From Lineus longissimus (taxonomy: Eukaryota > Nemertea > Pilidiophora > Heteronemertea > Lineidae): DNA of 64,000 nucleotides. Shown piece by piece: positions 1 through 12,665 of the stretch (its first letter is position 1; every line of letters begins with the position of its first letter). Location of the stretch: contig NC_088314.1 of the NCBI RefSeq assembly GCF_910592395.1, forward strand, positions 9,362,001-9,426,000, given 5' to 3'. The position numbers and the translations under genes are program-made. Under the pieces are notes generated by a model. The model was not told where the DNA came from. It did no database searches and saw only the letters and a list, made by a program, of their open reading frames with translations.

Positions 1-1542
1 ATTTGTCTGATTTGGGATGTGAATAATTAAACAGGAAGATTCACATGGCACCAGACATAATGAGCTGGCCTGTCCTTTTTGGCTCAGCGTAGAGGAGTCT
101 ATACGATAGCGCTGAGTGTTGTCTGTCTTTTTCGTCTGTATTCAGTTTCGAAAACAGTGGCACGTTTCTTAACTGCCTGAGCTATGAACTTGAAACTTTG
201 TGCACAGGACCCCCCAGGTCAGGTGACCTCTGACAATGAATTTTGGTCCGATCTGATACTTTACTTGGCCAGAAGTGGAAACTTAAAAAGTGTGATATCT
301 CTAATATGAGTGACTTGTTTTCGATAACATTTTTATGGTACATTCTCCAAGTAAGGATACATCACATGTAATACCGACTTTGGTTTGACCTGTATACTAT
401 ACATGTAGCATGTTTCTTAACCAGTATGAATTCCTAACCACCAAATATCTATATATGGTGAGCACAATGGCCCCTGGTCGTTTCATTTACCTATCAGTTC
501 AAAATGCAGTTTATCAACTTTTGTCTATGTCTTAATTGGAATACAATAAACAATACTGAGCTATACTAAAATTTTAAAAGCGCTTTTAAATCACTTTTTG
601 GAAAAGTTTCTCTTAAAATTGGGTCGGATGCATCATACAGACATAAAGTTTTTTTCATACTCCTCACTTCTGCCAAAGGTACTTACCGTAGTTGAACTCA
701 GGACATTGGGAATTCAGGATGTGACCAGAACACATTTACCACAAGATAGTGATGTTGCACTACACTAATGCCTTGGACACACTAGCGTTTTATGTGAATT
801 GACTTGTGCATAATTTAGACTTGAATATGCATTGGGATGTCACACTCAAGTCGGTTTGTATCGTTTTCAAACCGCTTTAACGAATATGGTTCTTTAATAC
901 GCATCAACGAGGTCTCTTTGGCCAAGCTGCATTGGAATTTGTAGTGTGGCATAATACGCATTAAGGATTGCAGTTGCACTGCGCAGCGTCACTTCCTCTT
1001 CCGCTCACCCAGATGATGCAACCTCAGTCAGCATCCCCTGACGTCGACGTTGTCCATTCAACTGAAAATACATAAACATATAATTGTCATAAATTGCTGA
1101 TAAAAATTATTATTTTCATCATTTCCATCGCAACGGTTTGCTCTCATGGGCACATGCATCTTGGATCGAGCGCGGGAGTGAGTTGAACGGTCTAATTATA
1201 CATGTAGATGGTGTACAGTTACTCTGCATTCAGCGTGACCTGTTTTAAACCAGAGGGCGTTGTCCAGAAAACAGTTTCAATTTGCCTTCAGTGTGAAGGT
1301 AGCACTAATTATCCACTGGGAAGGCCTAGTTAATGCTGAAGAGTAATGCTCTGTTTCAAAAACTCTGTTTCTTAACTGCTGGGGCTACGAACTTGAAACT
1401 TTTACACATGACACCCTCAGGTCAGGTGACTCTGACACTGAATTTCGGTCTGATCTGATTCTGGCTTATTTATAAACATTTTGCTTCTAGCTGATAATAG
1501 ACATTTAAATCGACTTAGAACTGAACGTCTTCTTCTTTGCAG
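1..1542. other. ALAS intron/upstream sequence, no exon found
   Basis: No open frame here resembles the ALAS segment that should precede the first visible exon, namely the conserved region around the NDYLG motif. The exon starting at 1543 begins with a single base that completes a codon, so the upstream exon must lie before base 1. This stretch is therefore read as intron. Nothing else was recognised in it. Confidence 0.6.
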
Positions 1543-4500
1543 ACGTGCTGTCAAAGAGCAGGGTGTGGGGACCGGCGGTACCCGGTCCATCTCGGGCAAC
1601 ACCATTCACCACGTTGAACTCGAGGCTGAGTTAGCGGAGCTCCATCAGAAGGAGGCGGCGTTACTCTTCACGTCATGTTACGTGGCAAATGATTCAACGC
1701 TGTTCACGCTTGCGAAGGCCTTGCCTGGTAAGAACAGAATTAAAAATCATTTCTTGATAGTTGGTTTTTCGAAACTCCTGAAAGATGCAGGTTTTCACTC
1801 TCCTATTCGTTTTGGCTTTGGCGTTTCTGTTTCTCATAGGCCTATTACATGTTAGATAGATAGTTAGTACAGGCATCCCTCAACCTGCTGAATAGTGTCA
1901 ACACAGTATTTCAAATTTTGATGCTTATCTTTTTATTGCCATCTCTTGGTCATTTGATTCACGCAAGCTGAACATCGGTCACCAAAACACTGTCTAATGC
2001 CGTTTGTGCTGAATTGTATTGTCTTGTGGGTGAAAAATATGGGCATTTAAAATACCTGGGTGACACTACGACATCTTTCTTGCATTTTACATTGTACCTG
2101 TAGGCCTATGCCATCATTTTTTCCTAAATTGTGGCATTTTTTTTTCACCTATTTTGTTTGCACCTCGAATAGCTGATTTAACTGCCCGATGTAATTCATA
2201 TCGCAATTACTAATAGTTTGGCACGGAAATTGGTCAGGTGTGATTTATCTCGCACTTCAGGTGTCTCACTTCTCAATTGCATTTTAAACATGTTAAATGC
2301 GATCTAATTACTCTTTAAAATTTAGCTTTTTACTTCATCGTTATGACACCATTTCAGTAGGCTGTGTGAATGACATAAAAAGCACCAAACTATGTAATTG
2401 CAGTCAGTGTTGCTTTAATGAATTGACACATTCTTTTTCAGGGTGTCACATTTTCTCTGATGCGGGCAATCATGCATCCATGATACAGGGCATCAAGAAC
2501 AGCGGTGTGCCAAAGCATATTTTCCGTCATAATGACCCTGAGCATCTCGAAGAATGCTTGAAAAAGATCCCAGTATCGACTCCTAAAATCGTTGCCTTCG
2601 AGACTGTCCATTCGATGACTGGTAGGTGGAAGACATCCGTTCTCTTTTTAGCATGCCGTTGGGGAGTGTCAACTGATGAATACTGAATCCAGTGTGCTGA
2701 TGAATACTGCATGCAGTGTGCTGTCGCTTTGTTAGAGAAGTACATGTATCAGGATTTGTTCATGAGGTCTAATTAAAAGAAAATTACAGGGATAAACTCG
2801 GGAACAAATCACTGTGTAGAGGTGGCCCACCTCTGCCCAGAGTAGTTATGGACTTGAAATCAACTGTTTTCATCCATATTTTGTTCTTTTGCAGGCGCTG
2901 TTTGTCCCCTGAAGGAACTCAGTGATGTCGCCCACAAGTATGGTGCCATGACGTTTGTGGACGAGGTCCACGCTGTTGGTCTATATGGTATGACAGGTGC
3001 CGGTATTGCGGAACGCGATGGCTTGCTGGAGCATATAGATATCATGTCGGGGACATTAGGTGAGTGACTGCGATCATGTTTAAATCTCATGAATAATCAA
3101 AAGGAAAGGGCCTATTTTGTGAAAAAGGCAGCAAATTTATAGATAAATGAAGTGACTTCTTGTGACACAAATGTTGATGTTAATCGAATTTAATGTTGAG
3201 GATATCTTTTCCAGGAAAAGCTTATGGCAATGCCGGGGGATATATAGCTGGTTCTGCTAATTTTATTGATACCATTAGGAGTTATGCTGCAGGATTCATC
3301 TTCACGACTGCCCTGCCTCCGACAATCATTGCTGGAGCATTGGAATCAGTCCGTGTAAGTTTCTTTCTTCAGTGCTTTACATCATTAATTTTGTCTGAGC
3401 TTCTAATCTTGTGATGGTCATTATCAAAGGGTAGTATGTAAACACTGAAACGTTTCAAAAGAAACTGGTCAAACGAAACAAGTCAAATAAATGGTCAAAA
3501 CGTGAAAATGAAAATGCACTATGTGGATGTGTCGTTTTTCAAGGCTCTGTTTTGTATTTTTACCGCATAAAAGCCACAGAAATTCAAACAGAAAGCGATT
3601 AATTATAAATAGATTTACCACAGTCCGTTCAGCTCTTTCACAATTTAGATAAACCAGTATTTCCCCTCGTAACCTGCCCCAATATTTAGCGCTATCGTAT
3701 ACTTTAACGACAATAACGACGATTTAATGGAACACGTTGAATTGAACATGTCCAATTTTGCCTTGAACTCTTTCGAACGTAGCACTCAGACACGGAGCAT
3801 CAGCAGATCAGAGGTCATAGCATTATTCATGTTATTCCCCATTTCATCTGGCATTTCCCTGCCCTAATTGGCCGCCATTATTGCCGAATGTGCTGGATCC
3901 ACTTATTTCATTATTACAAGATGTTCAAAGCATATATTGATGCGAAACTTTAAGACATGATAAGGGTGGTTCATTGAAACATTTCAATTCAATTGTAATT
4001 GTTTAATTTTAAACGCCATAACCTTTTGTTATTTCGTCCCCAAAGTGAGTAAGAATCTGTGGCCGCGGCCATTTTCAGTTCAATTACACTGCGTGATCGC
4101 AATGCATAATGTACAGTGTTCCGCCAACATGGAAGCCAATTCGGGCAGAGATAATATTTTGAATATTAACTCTGCTTTTGGAGATTGGCACGGGGACGAG
4201 GCCGATTTACCTTTTTGCGCTGAAAATGTGGAATACCAAGGCGGGTCGCCGTGTTGCAAACAATTTACCAAATTCATCGCCTAAAAATAGATCTAGACTA
4301 TCAAATTACGCAAACAGAATTATTGTAATCATTACAACATATCATGAGTATAATTATACGGTAATATTAATTTTTATGCCATATTTTTATTTTTGACTCG
4401 TTTTGTTTGACCTGTTTCTTTTGAAACGTTTCAGTGTTTACATACTACCATTATCAAAGGCTTTCCACGTTATGACAATAATTAAATGGTCAGGGTCCAT

Positions 4501-6038
4501 GTTCTCACCTGTTGATAGGATTAAAATACAGACATTATTGACACCTGCATGGTCGGTCACATTGATGAGAATTAGTCAAACAAGTGAGCGATGTCAACAT
4601 TACAAATTATAGATGTAGGACAAATGATGCTGAAACTGCAAACTGTGGTAGGTGTATGGCATTTACTTACTTGACTTCTTTCTCCAGATATTGAAAGGCG
4701 AGGAAGGCAGATGGTTGCGTCAACGCCATCGGGAGAATGTCACGCACTTGCGAAAGATTTTGATGGAAGCAGGTCTACCGGTCGTTCATTGCCCGAGCCA
4801 CATCATTCCAATCAAGGTAAATCACTTTACAAGCTACTGCTTTGGGTATGTTTTTGTCAGGGTTGTTAAGAATTTGGAACTGGTGCTGACAGTGGACACT
4901 ATAATCCATACTTTCTTCTAAACTACACAGTGTTAATCTGAAAATATAAGAAGGAAAGTTAACCCCTATTAGGTCCAGAACAAGTTTGATAAACTTTTGA
5001 TTGAAATGTCTGTCGTGACCTGTTTGAAATTTTTCCGTTTGACTCGCAATATAAATCTTACATGCCAAATTTTCGCGGATGTATTTTCGTGAATAAAACA
5101 CAAATCTTTTATTGGAGAAACTAAAAGGGATTTTGTAATCTGTCAAAATAAAATTGTCATTGTTTTTAGAAAGTTTTTGTGAATTGCAAAAATAAAAGGA
5201 ATGAAATGACTGTTTACTGTACCGTACTTCACTTTCCGTGGCAATATTTAAATCATGTTATTCATGTTTTTAACTTCCTCTTGGTTGACAGATTGGTGAT
5301 GCAGCTCTTTCTACCAAATTGTCCAACGATCTAATCGAGATGACTGGCAACTACATCCAGGCAATCAACTATCCAACCGTTCCGCGTGGTGAAGAAATGC
5401 TGAGGATAGCCCCCTCACCTCACCATACAGTGGAGCAGATGAATGAGTGAGTATTGGCAGATACATCTCAAACTTGTTTTGAAGGGGTAAGCCGTTCCTA
5501 ATCACTGGTGGTCCAGGAAAATCATAAGTGCTGTACACAATGCCAGACATGCAGTTCACAATGCCGTGGTACAGTTATCATACATACGAATTTGTTGAAA
5601 CTTGGTATTTGTTGTATTTGCATATCTGTCTACAGAACGGCAATGCTGAAATTTAAATTTAGTACATATTTACGCGTCGGCAATTTTCAAAAGGCATAGA
5701 CCTTAAAAAAATGTAGTGAAAATCTCAGCTTGTGTTAAAATAACATAAGTAGTCGTCAGACTTATTTCAGTGGGGTGTTTCTTTTTCGTTCCAAAGTGGA
5801 CATTTCTGGGTGGTTTGTTTAACATCTGTTCTTCAAATTTTTCAGACTTTTGAAGGACCTCGTTCACGTCTTCAAACACAACAACATCGATCTGACATCA
5901 CCAGTCTGCCAGCCGGAGTGCGAGTTTTGCCAAATGCCGCTGAAATTTGACATCCTCACAGCTGTGGAAAATATAAGTTCCGAACTTGCAGAGAGATTTG
6001 CTGAGACAAATGGAGGCCTCCTGGTTTCTTCTTCATAA
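1543..6038 (+). CDS. ALAS: 5-aminolevulinate synthase, seven 3' coding exons (5' partial)
   Basis: ALAS condenses glycine with succinyl-CoA to 5-aminolevulinate in the mitochondrial matrix, the first step of animal haem synthesis, using pyridoxal phosphate (PLP). Coding exons are 1543-1727, 2442-2621, 2895-3059, 3215-3354, 4688-4816, 5292-5446 and 5846-6038 (stop TAA 6036-6038). All junctions are GT-AG and phases agree throughout. Visible family motifs are [37 protein letters not shown], the PLP aspartate in [12 protein letters not shown], the lysine segment SGTLGKAYGN split across an exon junction, [19 protein letters not shown] and [11 protein letters not shown]. About 350 C-terminal residues are present. 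The N-terminal mitochondrial targeting and haem-regulatory region is outside the window, so ALAS1-like and ALAS2-like forms cannot be told apart; invertebrates usually have one gene. The last ~45 residues are divergent from vertebrate enzymes. Confidence 0.95.
3420..4459. mobile_element. Non-autonomous Mutator-like element in an ALAS intron
   Basis: The element spans 3430-4449. It starts GGTAGTATGTAAACACTG and ends with the exact reverse complement. The terminal inverted repeats run about 57 bases with only a few mismatches. It is flanked on both sides by the same 10 bases, ATTATCAAAG (3420-3429 and 4450-4459). Long terminal inverted repeats with 9-10 base target duplications are typical of Mutator-like (MULE) transposons. 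No transposase is visible in the ~900 base interior, so the copy is non-autonomous. The short open frames inside look like chance. Confidence 0.78.
5480..5706 (+). repeat. TTAA-type MITE family, copy 1 (ALAS intron)
   Basis: About 227 bases, beginning GGGGTAAGCCGTTCC and ending near GGCATAGACCTTAA. It shares with five other stretches in this window an interior carrying an ACAATGCCG motif, then GAAACTTGGTATTTGT, then a TATCTGTCTAC segment. It lies directly after the sixth visible ALAS exon. Confidence 0.6.
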
Positions 6039-6065
6039 GCTATTTCCCTGAGAGTGACCAACCTA

Positions 6066-6078
6066 AATAAAGAATAAA
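6066..6078 (+). promoter_or_regulatory. ALAS polyadenylation signals
   Basis: Two canonical AATAAA hexamers (6066-6071 and 6073-6078) lie 28-40 bases after the ALAS stop codon. This suggests a very short 3' UTR, with cleavage probably near 6090-6110. Further AATAAA-like sites downstream (for example near 6525) could give a longer form. Confidence 0.55.
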
Positions 6079-7424
6079 TCCAAATATTAAGAAATTGTTT
6101 GAAAAATCTGGCTTCTTTTGAAAAAAACACAGGAATCATGAATTGATGTTAAGACTACTATTAAGTTTTTGGTATAGAATATTTTTGTTGTGAGGTTTGA
6201 GTGATGTACTTAAAGTACTTAAGATATGTGTACCTAAAGATTTAGATACTTTAGAAATGAGCCTTCAGAGATTTTATCGATAGCATGAAATTATGACCTT
6301 TCTGTTTAATAGGTTGTCTTCCTAGCCGTGGTATAAAGCTTTCTGCATCTAGGGGCTAAACAAATGCATGGCTTTCCTTATACCATCATATCATCATAAG
6401 TTCCTCGCCATGAAATGCTTGTGTTGAGATATTGCTAACTTAGCTTTTACATATCTAACAAATTGCTTTAGCTTGTTTAATAGGTAGAATTAATGTATTG
6501 CACAGATATGATTAACTATATATAATAAAGTATTTATCTTTTATGCTTATGCGATAGTTGTTATCTTTCTACTGCTGTTCCTCTTGCTAAATGCACGTGC
6601 TTGTAGAAATACATCATCCAACGGCCAGCTTTCTCATGGTTGAGGTATTGCTGTCCATACTTCTATCAAGCTTTTTCCACAATCCTGCTTAAATCGCTTG
6701 GGCATCCCGGAGTGCGCTTGAGGATGGAGCAGCTCCAAAGCACATCACCACCCTGTGGAATCGGCAGCACCCTTTCCGGGCTTCTCTTAGGCCGAACAGA
6801 ATAAATGTATTGTTTCTTGTCGTCGTAACAACCAAACTCAACACAATGCAGCCCCGACCCCCACCCCGCAAGAAAAGTATATTGTGAAATTACTCCACCC
6901 CCCCTTCCCCCCCGGACAACTAAAGATCTTTCAACTGACTGAAAGAACTTTGGCCTAAAATCTCAATTCTGCCATGCATGAACCCTTCTTCAATAGGCTG
7001 AACATGCTGAATACAATCGATGTAAAAACACAAATGATAAAATAAAAAGTTTTTTTGACCATCCTAACCTTAAGTTTTTGGGCTGTTGCAGGCATCATGA
7101 CATATATTCTGTTGGGCCTAACCTCTCGCATCATCAACGGCCAGCTTTGCAAGGTTGTGGTCCTCTGTCCATGCTTGCTCTATCTCGGGTTCTGCAATAA
7201 TAGAGAAGTTAGGATGAATGACTCCAACTCGTCTTGGGGGGGGGGGGGGGGGGAAATTGCAGTCACTTCCAAGACATCTTCAATTTAACCAATTTTGAAG
7301 AACAATTTCACACTGATGAACCACCTTTATAAGAATATCTGAACAATTGAATTGGAAGTGTGTATAAGCCGCAAATAATGAAGTCCATTCCAAGTTGGGA
7401 GCGGCAGCCCTGACTTCCATCATT

Positions 7425-7590
7425 TCAAATATTCCGGTGTACAAAGATTTCATAACAATTTGAAAAAGTTCTTCAATTTAGCAAAGTCGAAAGCATTACT
7501 ATACAAATGTGCGATTTCAGGTACATTGACCTGACACAAATCCACTGTTGCGAAGTGTGTTGATGAAGGGTAACGTGATCATTAAATAAA
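7425..7590 (+). repeat. Degraded copy of an ORF-bearing repeat (inverted partner at 10038-10175)
   Basis: Read on + this stretch matches the reverse complement of 10038-10175 over about 130 bases. The shared reading frame contains ISNIPVYKDF followed by a KFFNLAKSKA-like segment. Compared with its partner, this copy lost one base after the KDF codons and so shifts into a stop. Several differences between the copies are synonymous. The protein family is not recognised. Confidence 0.5.
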
Positions 7591-10037
7591 AAAACAAACC
7601 ACATCAATTCAGGGCATCAATTCCAATAATGTTTATTTTTCGAGCAATTACTTTGGCCATTGATTTGCCATGGTTCGACTGACGGATTTCCATCTGGATC
7701 AGAGAGGGGGGTGAAGATGGAGAGATGAAGTGTCGGTAAATAGCATTTAAAATCGTTCGAATTACAGTTTACTTGTGAGACACAAGCGAGATAAATCAAA
7801 ACTGACAAATTTCTGTGCATAAATATTGGCACATGAAATACATTGGGCTTTTAAATTGGCTATTCAAGGAAAAACATCAGCGCCAAAAACATACGTCGGC
7901 AATGTTGGTGAAAATGACGTCAAAATTTAAGGACATCATGGAGTCGCCCACAGTCGGGCACCTGCGAAAATGACACACTTCGCCTCGACAGTGGTCGTTA
8001 TGATGCAATATACAATCTTGTGACGTCACACCATGTAAATGGCAGCCACCATGGACCAGTGCGTTTTTTTGGTGGCAATTGCCAGCCAAACATAAATACA
8101 CCCATAGTAGGCATATGCAACCCGATATCCGCTCAGAAATTTCTGTGGCGTTTTAAATGCTCACTGTGGTTAAGGTGATGAAGAGGAGAGCAGCTCCAAT
8201 CTAAATCTATTCACTCTTTAAGAATTGTTGCACACCGTTGGGCGTATTGTATACTTTCAGTTTTCTGACTGTGGCGTGGCTATGTGAGGAACCGTGCACG
8301 GATTTTCAAAAGTTGGGTTTTATTTTAGGTAGTAAAGTGCATTGAATCCATTGAATTTTGCCATCGAGTGAAATTTTTTTTTTCTGGGGCAACATATTGA
8401 TGAATATTTCTGTATTTATCTCATGACATTCTACCAATACTTCATCCTTAATTTTCTTCCCACCATCAACTGATTTTGACGCATGGCTTAAGGATCGACT
8501 ACCTCATCATGATGAGTACTCCAGTGATGGGATTACTCGGGAAGATGCTGCTATTTTAGGTGCTAAAGAAGCTTTATGTTAGCACGTCACTGCCTCTTGA
8601 GCTGCTTTCCTATAAATTGCCAACTAGCTGGTTAGTAGGCCACATATTCATCTACTCTTTGGTTTGCGGGCACCAGAAAATTTTAAAAACTCTAAAATTT
8701 AGATACAAATGAAAATGACAAGTGAAGTCTGTTAATAAATGTGATCTAATAAAATAAAATAAGTATCAAAAGCTCATGTAATCCACCAGGGCTGAGTTGT
8801 TCAAAACCACGTTCGTTTTAACGGCGCTGTTAAGTCTTAACGTGGAAATTTTGTTGGGATTAACTGAAAGAGTAGCGTAACCATAGCCAGTCTCAGGTTG
8901 GTTGCTCTAAGGTAAGGGATAACGTGACTTTTGTGCTTTCGAACAACCTGGATGCCAGCTCTTTTACAAAACATTCTCCTATACTGCTGTTAATTGCAAA
9001 ACATTTGCAGGCACTTTATTTTTGCAAACTGCAAATAATCCTGAATAATGCCTTTATAACTTCTGACCATGATTATTGCTGACATTGTTGGTTTTATTTT
9101 CCTGTCTGGTCCAATAAAACTTTGGTTACCTTTCAGCTTCATTGCCCTTCAGCCAAACATCTAGAAAGTGTGGCCTCGCTAGAAATAAACTCAGGTCCCT
9201 TGGTTGTGTTACGTTTAATGTGTTCGCTGTTGTGTATTAGAATATCAATGTACGTGTAAACATGCATTATTGCTTTGTCAGAAGAGAATTTTAATCATCA
9301 TCACCATCATATTTGGTTTTGTCTTTGGAAAGGCCAAGAGCAATAGCATGAATTAGAGTCTGTCGCTATTATGTATTTTTGACGATTCTTTGTGAGCCTC
9401 GAGTTATGCAGTGGAATTATCTTTAGCTTTATGCTTACTTTTATAGAAACTCAGTCATACAGATGAATACTGCTATAAAGAGGGGTGAGAGGCAAGACCA
9501 CAATTGATTTTTTAAGCCTTTTAGCAGTTAAATTGTCAATGTTTGACCGCGACGCATCAAATAATGCGTGCGGTTGTGAATCTGAAATTTAGATTATGTT
9601 ATTCCGAACAGTCGGGCAAGTAAATGGTGAAAAATAAACTGGTGATTGACCACGGAAATTTTTTGATAATTGACAAATTAGACAGACTTTGATATTTCCA
9701 CTCTTTTCAGCCAACTGGCAGAAAAAACTCAAAACACGCCCCCTATTACCAAATTAGCAAAAATCGAAATTAATTTTTTCATCAAATAATTTCTTTATAT
9801 CTGTAGACTTGCCACAGCAAATATTTTTTCAATACCTCTCCAAATATGTACTTGAGAGTTAAAAACGTGCACTCGTCTAATTGATAGGCCTCGACCCTCC
9901 AACCTATGAATATTCATTAGTGGTCTTGTCTCGTGAGTGCAATATTTTGAGCTGAGGGGGGCTGAAACCCTTTAAATTTTAAAAATCTCCCAAAAAGGGG
10001 AAACTGGAGGGGTAGCGCTTTTAAATTCAGAACGTTA

Positions 10038-10262
10038 TCATTCTATCATTGCTTGTTGATGAAACCTTGTTGAAATAACTTTCTGTGAAATCGCCCATTT
10101 GTATAGTGATGCCTTAGACTTTGCTAAATTGAAGAACTTTCTCAAATTGTTATGAAAATCTTTGTACACAGGAATATTTGAAATTCTAATCCGGACAGGT
10201 GGAAAACGTGGCATCCTCATGATGATGTCTTTTTTGTCATTGTTGTAGAATGCGTTATCCAT
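10038..10262 (-). other. 74-codon ORF in a repeated element, family unknown
   Basis: An open frame of 74 codons from an ATG at 10262, containing RISNIPVYKDFHNNL and KFFNLAKSKASLYKW. Its second half is repeated in inverted orientation at 7425-7590, where it is frameshifted. A repeat that keeps protein-like change suggests a fragment of a transposon ORF or of a duplicated exon rather than a functional gene. No function is assigned. Confidence 0.3.
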
Positions 10263-11317
10263 GGTCGTATCCCAGAGGGAACGGAAAAAGCGCTACAGCT
10301 GAAATACATTTTCAAAATTGAGTGCGATATTTGGAAATGAACCCCCCTTTTGAAAAACTTGGGGACACCCATGGAACTATCTTACTCAAATGATTTCCCT
10401 TCGAGCACTACCAGAAATATGTATCTCTATGTAATCTTGTGTAATAAAATCTTATAATGAACAGCGAAACATATAAGGCAACATTGTAAAAAGTATACGC
10501 CAGATACCAAGGGAAATTAGGTCTGATTTAGAATTTAATAAACGATAGTATAGAATTTGATTTAAGACCAATTAGGTCAGATCTTAATCAGTTATTAGCT
10601 TTCTGCACCAAAATTAATCAGCTGTGTGCTTTTGATTGATTGTGACATTAATATTGGATGAAATTATTACTTGTGCTTTTAAAAATTTGTTTATGTAGTT
10701 CGGAGTCTATGACCCATGTTCCAGTATTTTATTTCTTTGGATCAGCAAATTAGATGTTATTATTATAGAGATTGTTACTTTAGAATTGTTTTAACACCTA
10801 GGGCGCCGAGTGGTTTAACCTGAATGTCTCTATTTTACTATATGATTGGAGAAAGAAAACCCTATGTCTCAAATGAGTGGTCTAGTAATACATAGCGTCC
10901 ATTGCAAGCATTGCAGTTCCCTGGTAGTGTACCTGGGGACGCAACAAATTCTAAGGTAAGGTATGGAGTCGACAATCACCACGTGACAATCGCCACATTA
11001 GGTGGCCATTTTTATGATGCAACTATAGTGTCATACGATGTCGCATGCTAGACGGGATTGTCCTTTACCTTTATCGCACAATATACACTATATATCTAAC
11101 TGTACGAACTTTAAAATTACACTAAATATACACTATCTAACTGTACGAAATTAAATTTTTTATAATTATATGTGTAATAACAATATTATGTTGCACTTAA
11201 AAATGCAGACAAAACCATGATGCAGACTCAAATATTCTCATGCAGTCATTTTAAAAGAAGTCTTTCATTAAAAAAGCAGTGTCTTTCAAGATCCTTTCCT
11301 CTATGGACAGGTACATA

Positions 11318-11712
11318 TAGGCACAGCCATTTTGGCTAGAACTTGAAATCTTAAGGCAATAAGAACACTTTCAAAACAAAGTAAATGTCAAGTTCAAGGG
11401 TGGGAATCAGTTCTTTTTTTCCGGAGAACAGACCCGGTGTGCAAGGGATAGTAGTCCTAGGGCTGATAGTCCGTGTAACAATAGCCCGCGTTGCTAAATG
11501 TTTTGGTTAGGGTTAGCGGTACAATAGATCATGCTGCTTAATAGATCAAATACAATGCTATCGGACTATGACTCCAGGGGGACTATATCCGCTGTCACAC
11601 CGGCCCACCCTTAAAATTGGAATTCAATTCATTCTGCAAGAGCTCTAATTGCTTTAGGATTCCAAGTTCCAGCCAGAATAGTCAGGTGCCTATATCTATC
11701 ATCAACCCTTAA
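11318..11712. mobile_element. Palindromic GGGTTGAC-family MITE, interrupted by another element
   Basis: The left arm contains TTTTGGCTAGAACTTGAAAT and the right arm its approximate reverse complement, ending in ATCAACCCTTAA. The same arms form intact hairpins at 15861-16080 and 18494-18712. Here the centre is split by a 170-base insertion (11434-11603). Confidence 0.6.
11434..11603. mobile_element. Second MITE nested inside the palindromic MITE
   Basis: Starts CCGGTGTG and ends CACACCGG. The termini extend as imperfect inverted repeats containing GATAGTAGTCC on the left against GGACTATATCC on the right. It interrupts a sequence that is continuous in the sister copies, which is direct evidence that it inserted later. 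Length is 170 bases, with no coding capacity. Confidence 0.6.
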
Positions 11713-12479
11713 CTAACATTACTGGAACAATTCTGTCCAGATGCTTTTTTGGCCTGGCAGAGCCAATAGGTTCCTTGTCATAATGTCAAGCATCGATTCG
11801 AGGCCAAATTCAAATTCCACTTGCATCAGTTTGAAAAGTTACTCGAGGGCATTTTAATTTCCATCACATATCAAGGACTAACATTCACTCTTACCGAGTA
11901 ACAACATGGGCATTGCAATTATCGCACAGACAACAGATACAATTTGAAGGAGTTATAGCCTGTTGGGTAAAAAAAATTCTTCAGGATGCTGTGTTTTGGT
12001 GCATCAGAAATTGTACACAAACGTTGTACTTACGGTTTGTGCACTTTCGAATAAGTATTTGTTCATGCCCTACTAAGGAACTCTGAATTGTGGCTCAGAC
12101 ATTTATCTTCACAGTTGTTTTCCATATCGTATTGCCCCCTCTCTCCCCTCCCCACGGCGTAATATACCTTAGGGGCAGTGTGTGCGTTCGTTTATTAATG
12201 TGTCTGGTGAATAATGAAAAATAGTGAAATAAATTAATAAGGCATTCAAATTGATAAATAATGGTAATAATTGTATTGAAAAGTTTGTAACAAATGGTAA
12301 GACAAACTAATTAGCAAAACTAATTAGCATCACTTTAGCTGGAGACGTACATTAACATAAGACTAGTCTCTTTATATGAAAACATGTAGATTAGTACTGC
12401 TATACGCTCAATGCAGTCATAGGCCTACTATATTAAGGATGCTTTTCATAATTGACTGTATGCCTGAGGACATATAGAT

Positions 12480-12665
12480 AGATAGATGAAATAAGAAAAC
12501 AGATATGCCAAAATTGGTATTGGGAAAACACAATATGGTCTAGATAGATAAAATAAAAAAATAGATATGCCAAAAATGGTATTGGTGTGGGAACCACAAG
12601 ATGGTCTAGATAGATAAAATAAAAAAATAGATATGCCAAAAATGGTATTGGGAACCACAATATGG
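12480..12665. repeat. Three A-rich tandem repeats of about 65-75 bases
   Basis: Three imperfect copies of a unit containing GATAGATAAAATAAAAAAAT, then AGATATGCCAAAA and TGGTATTGGGAA. The overlapping open frames on the - strand are by-products of this repetition. A more degenerate ~50-base repetition based on AAAATTTCA and GCCATCA continues to about 12850. Confidence 0.7.
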
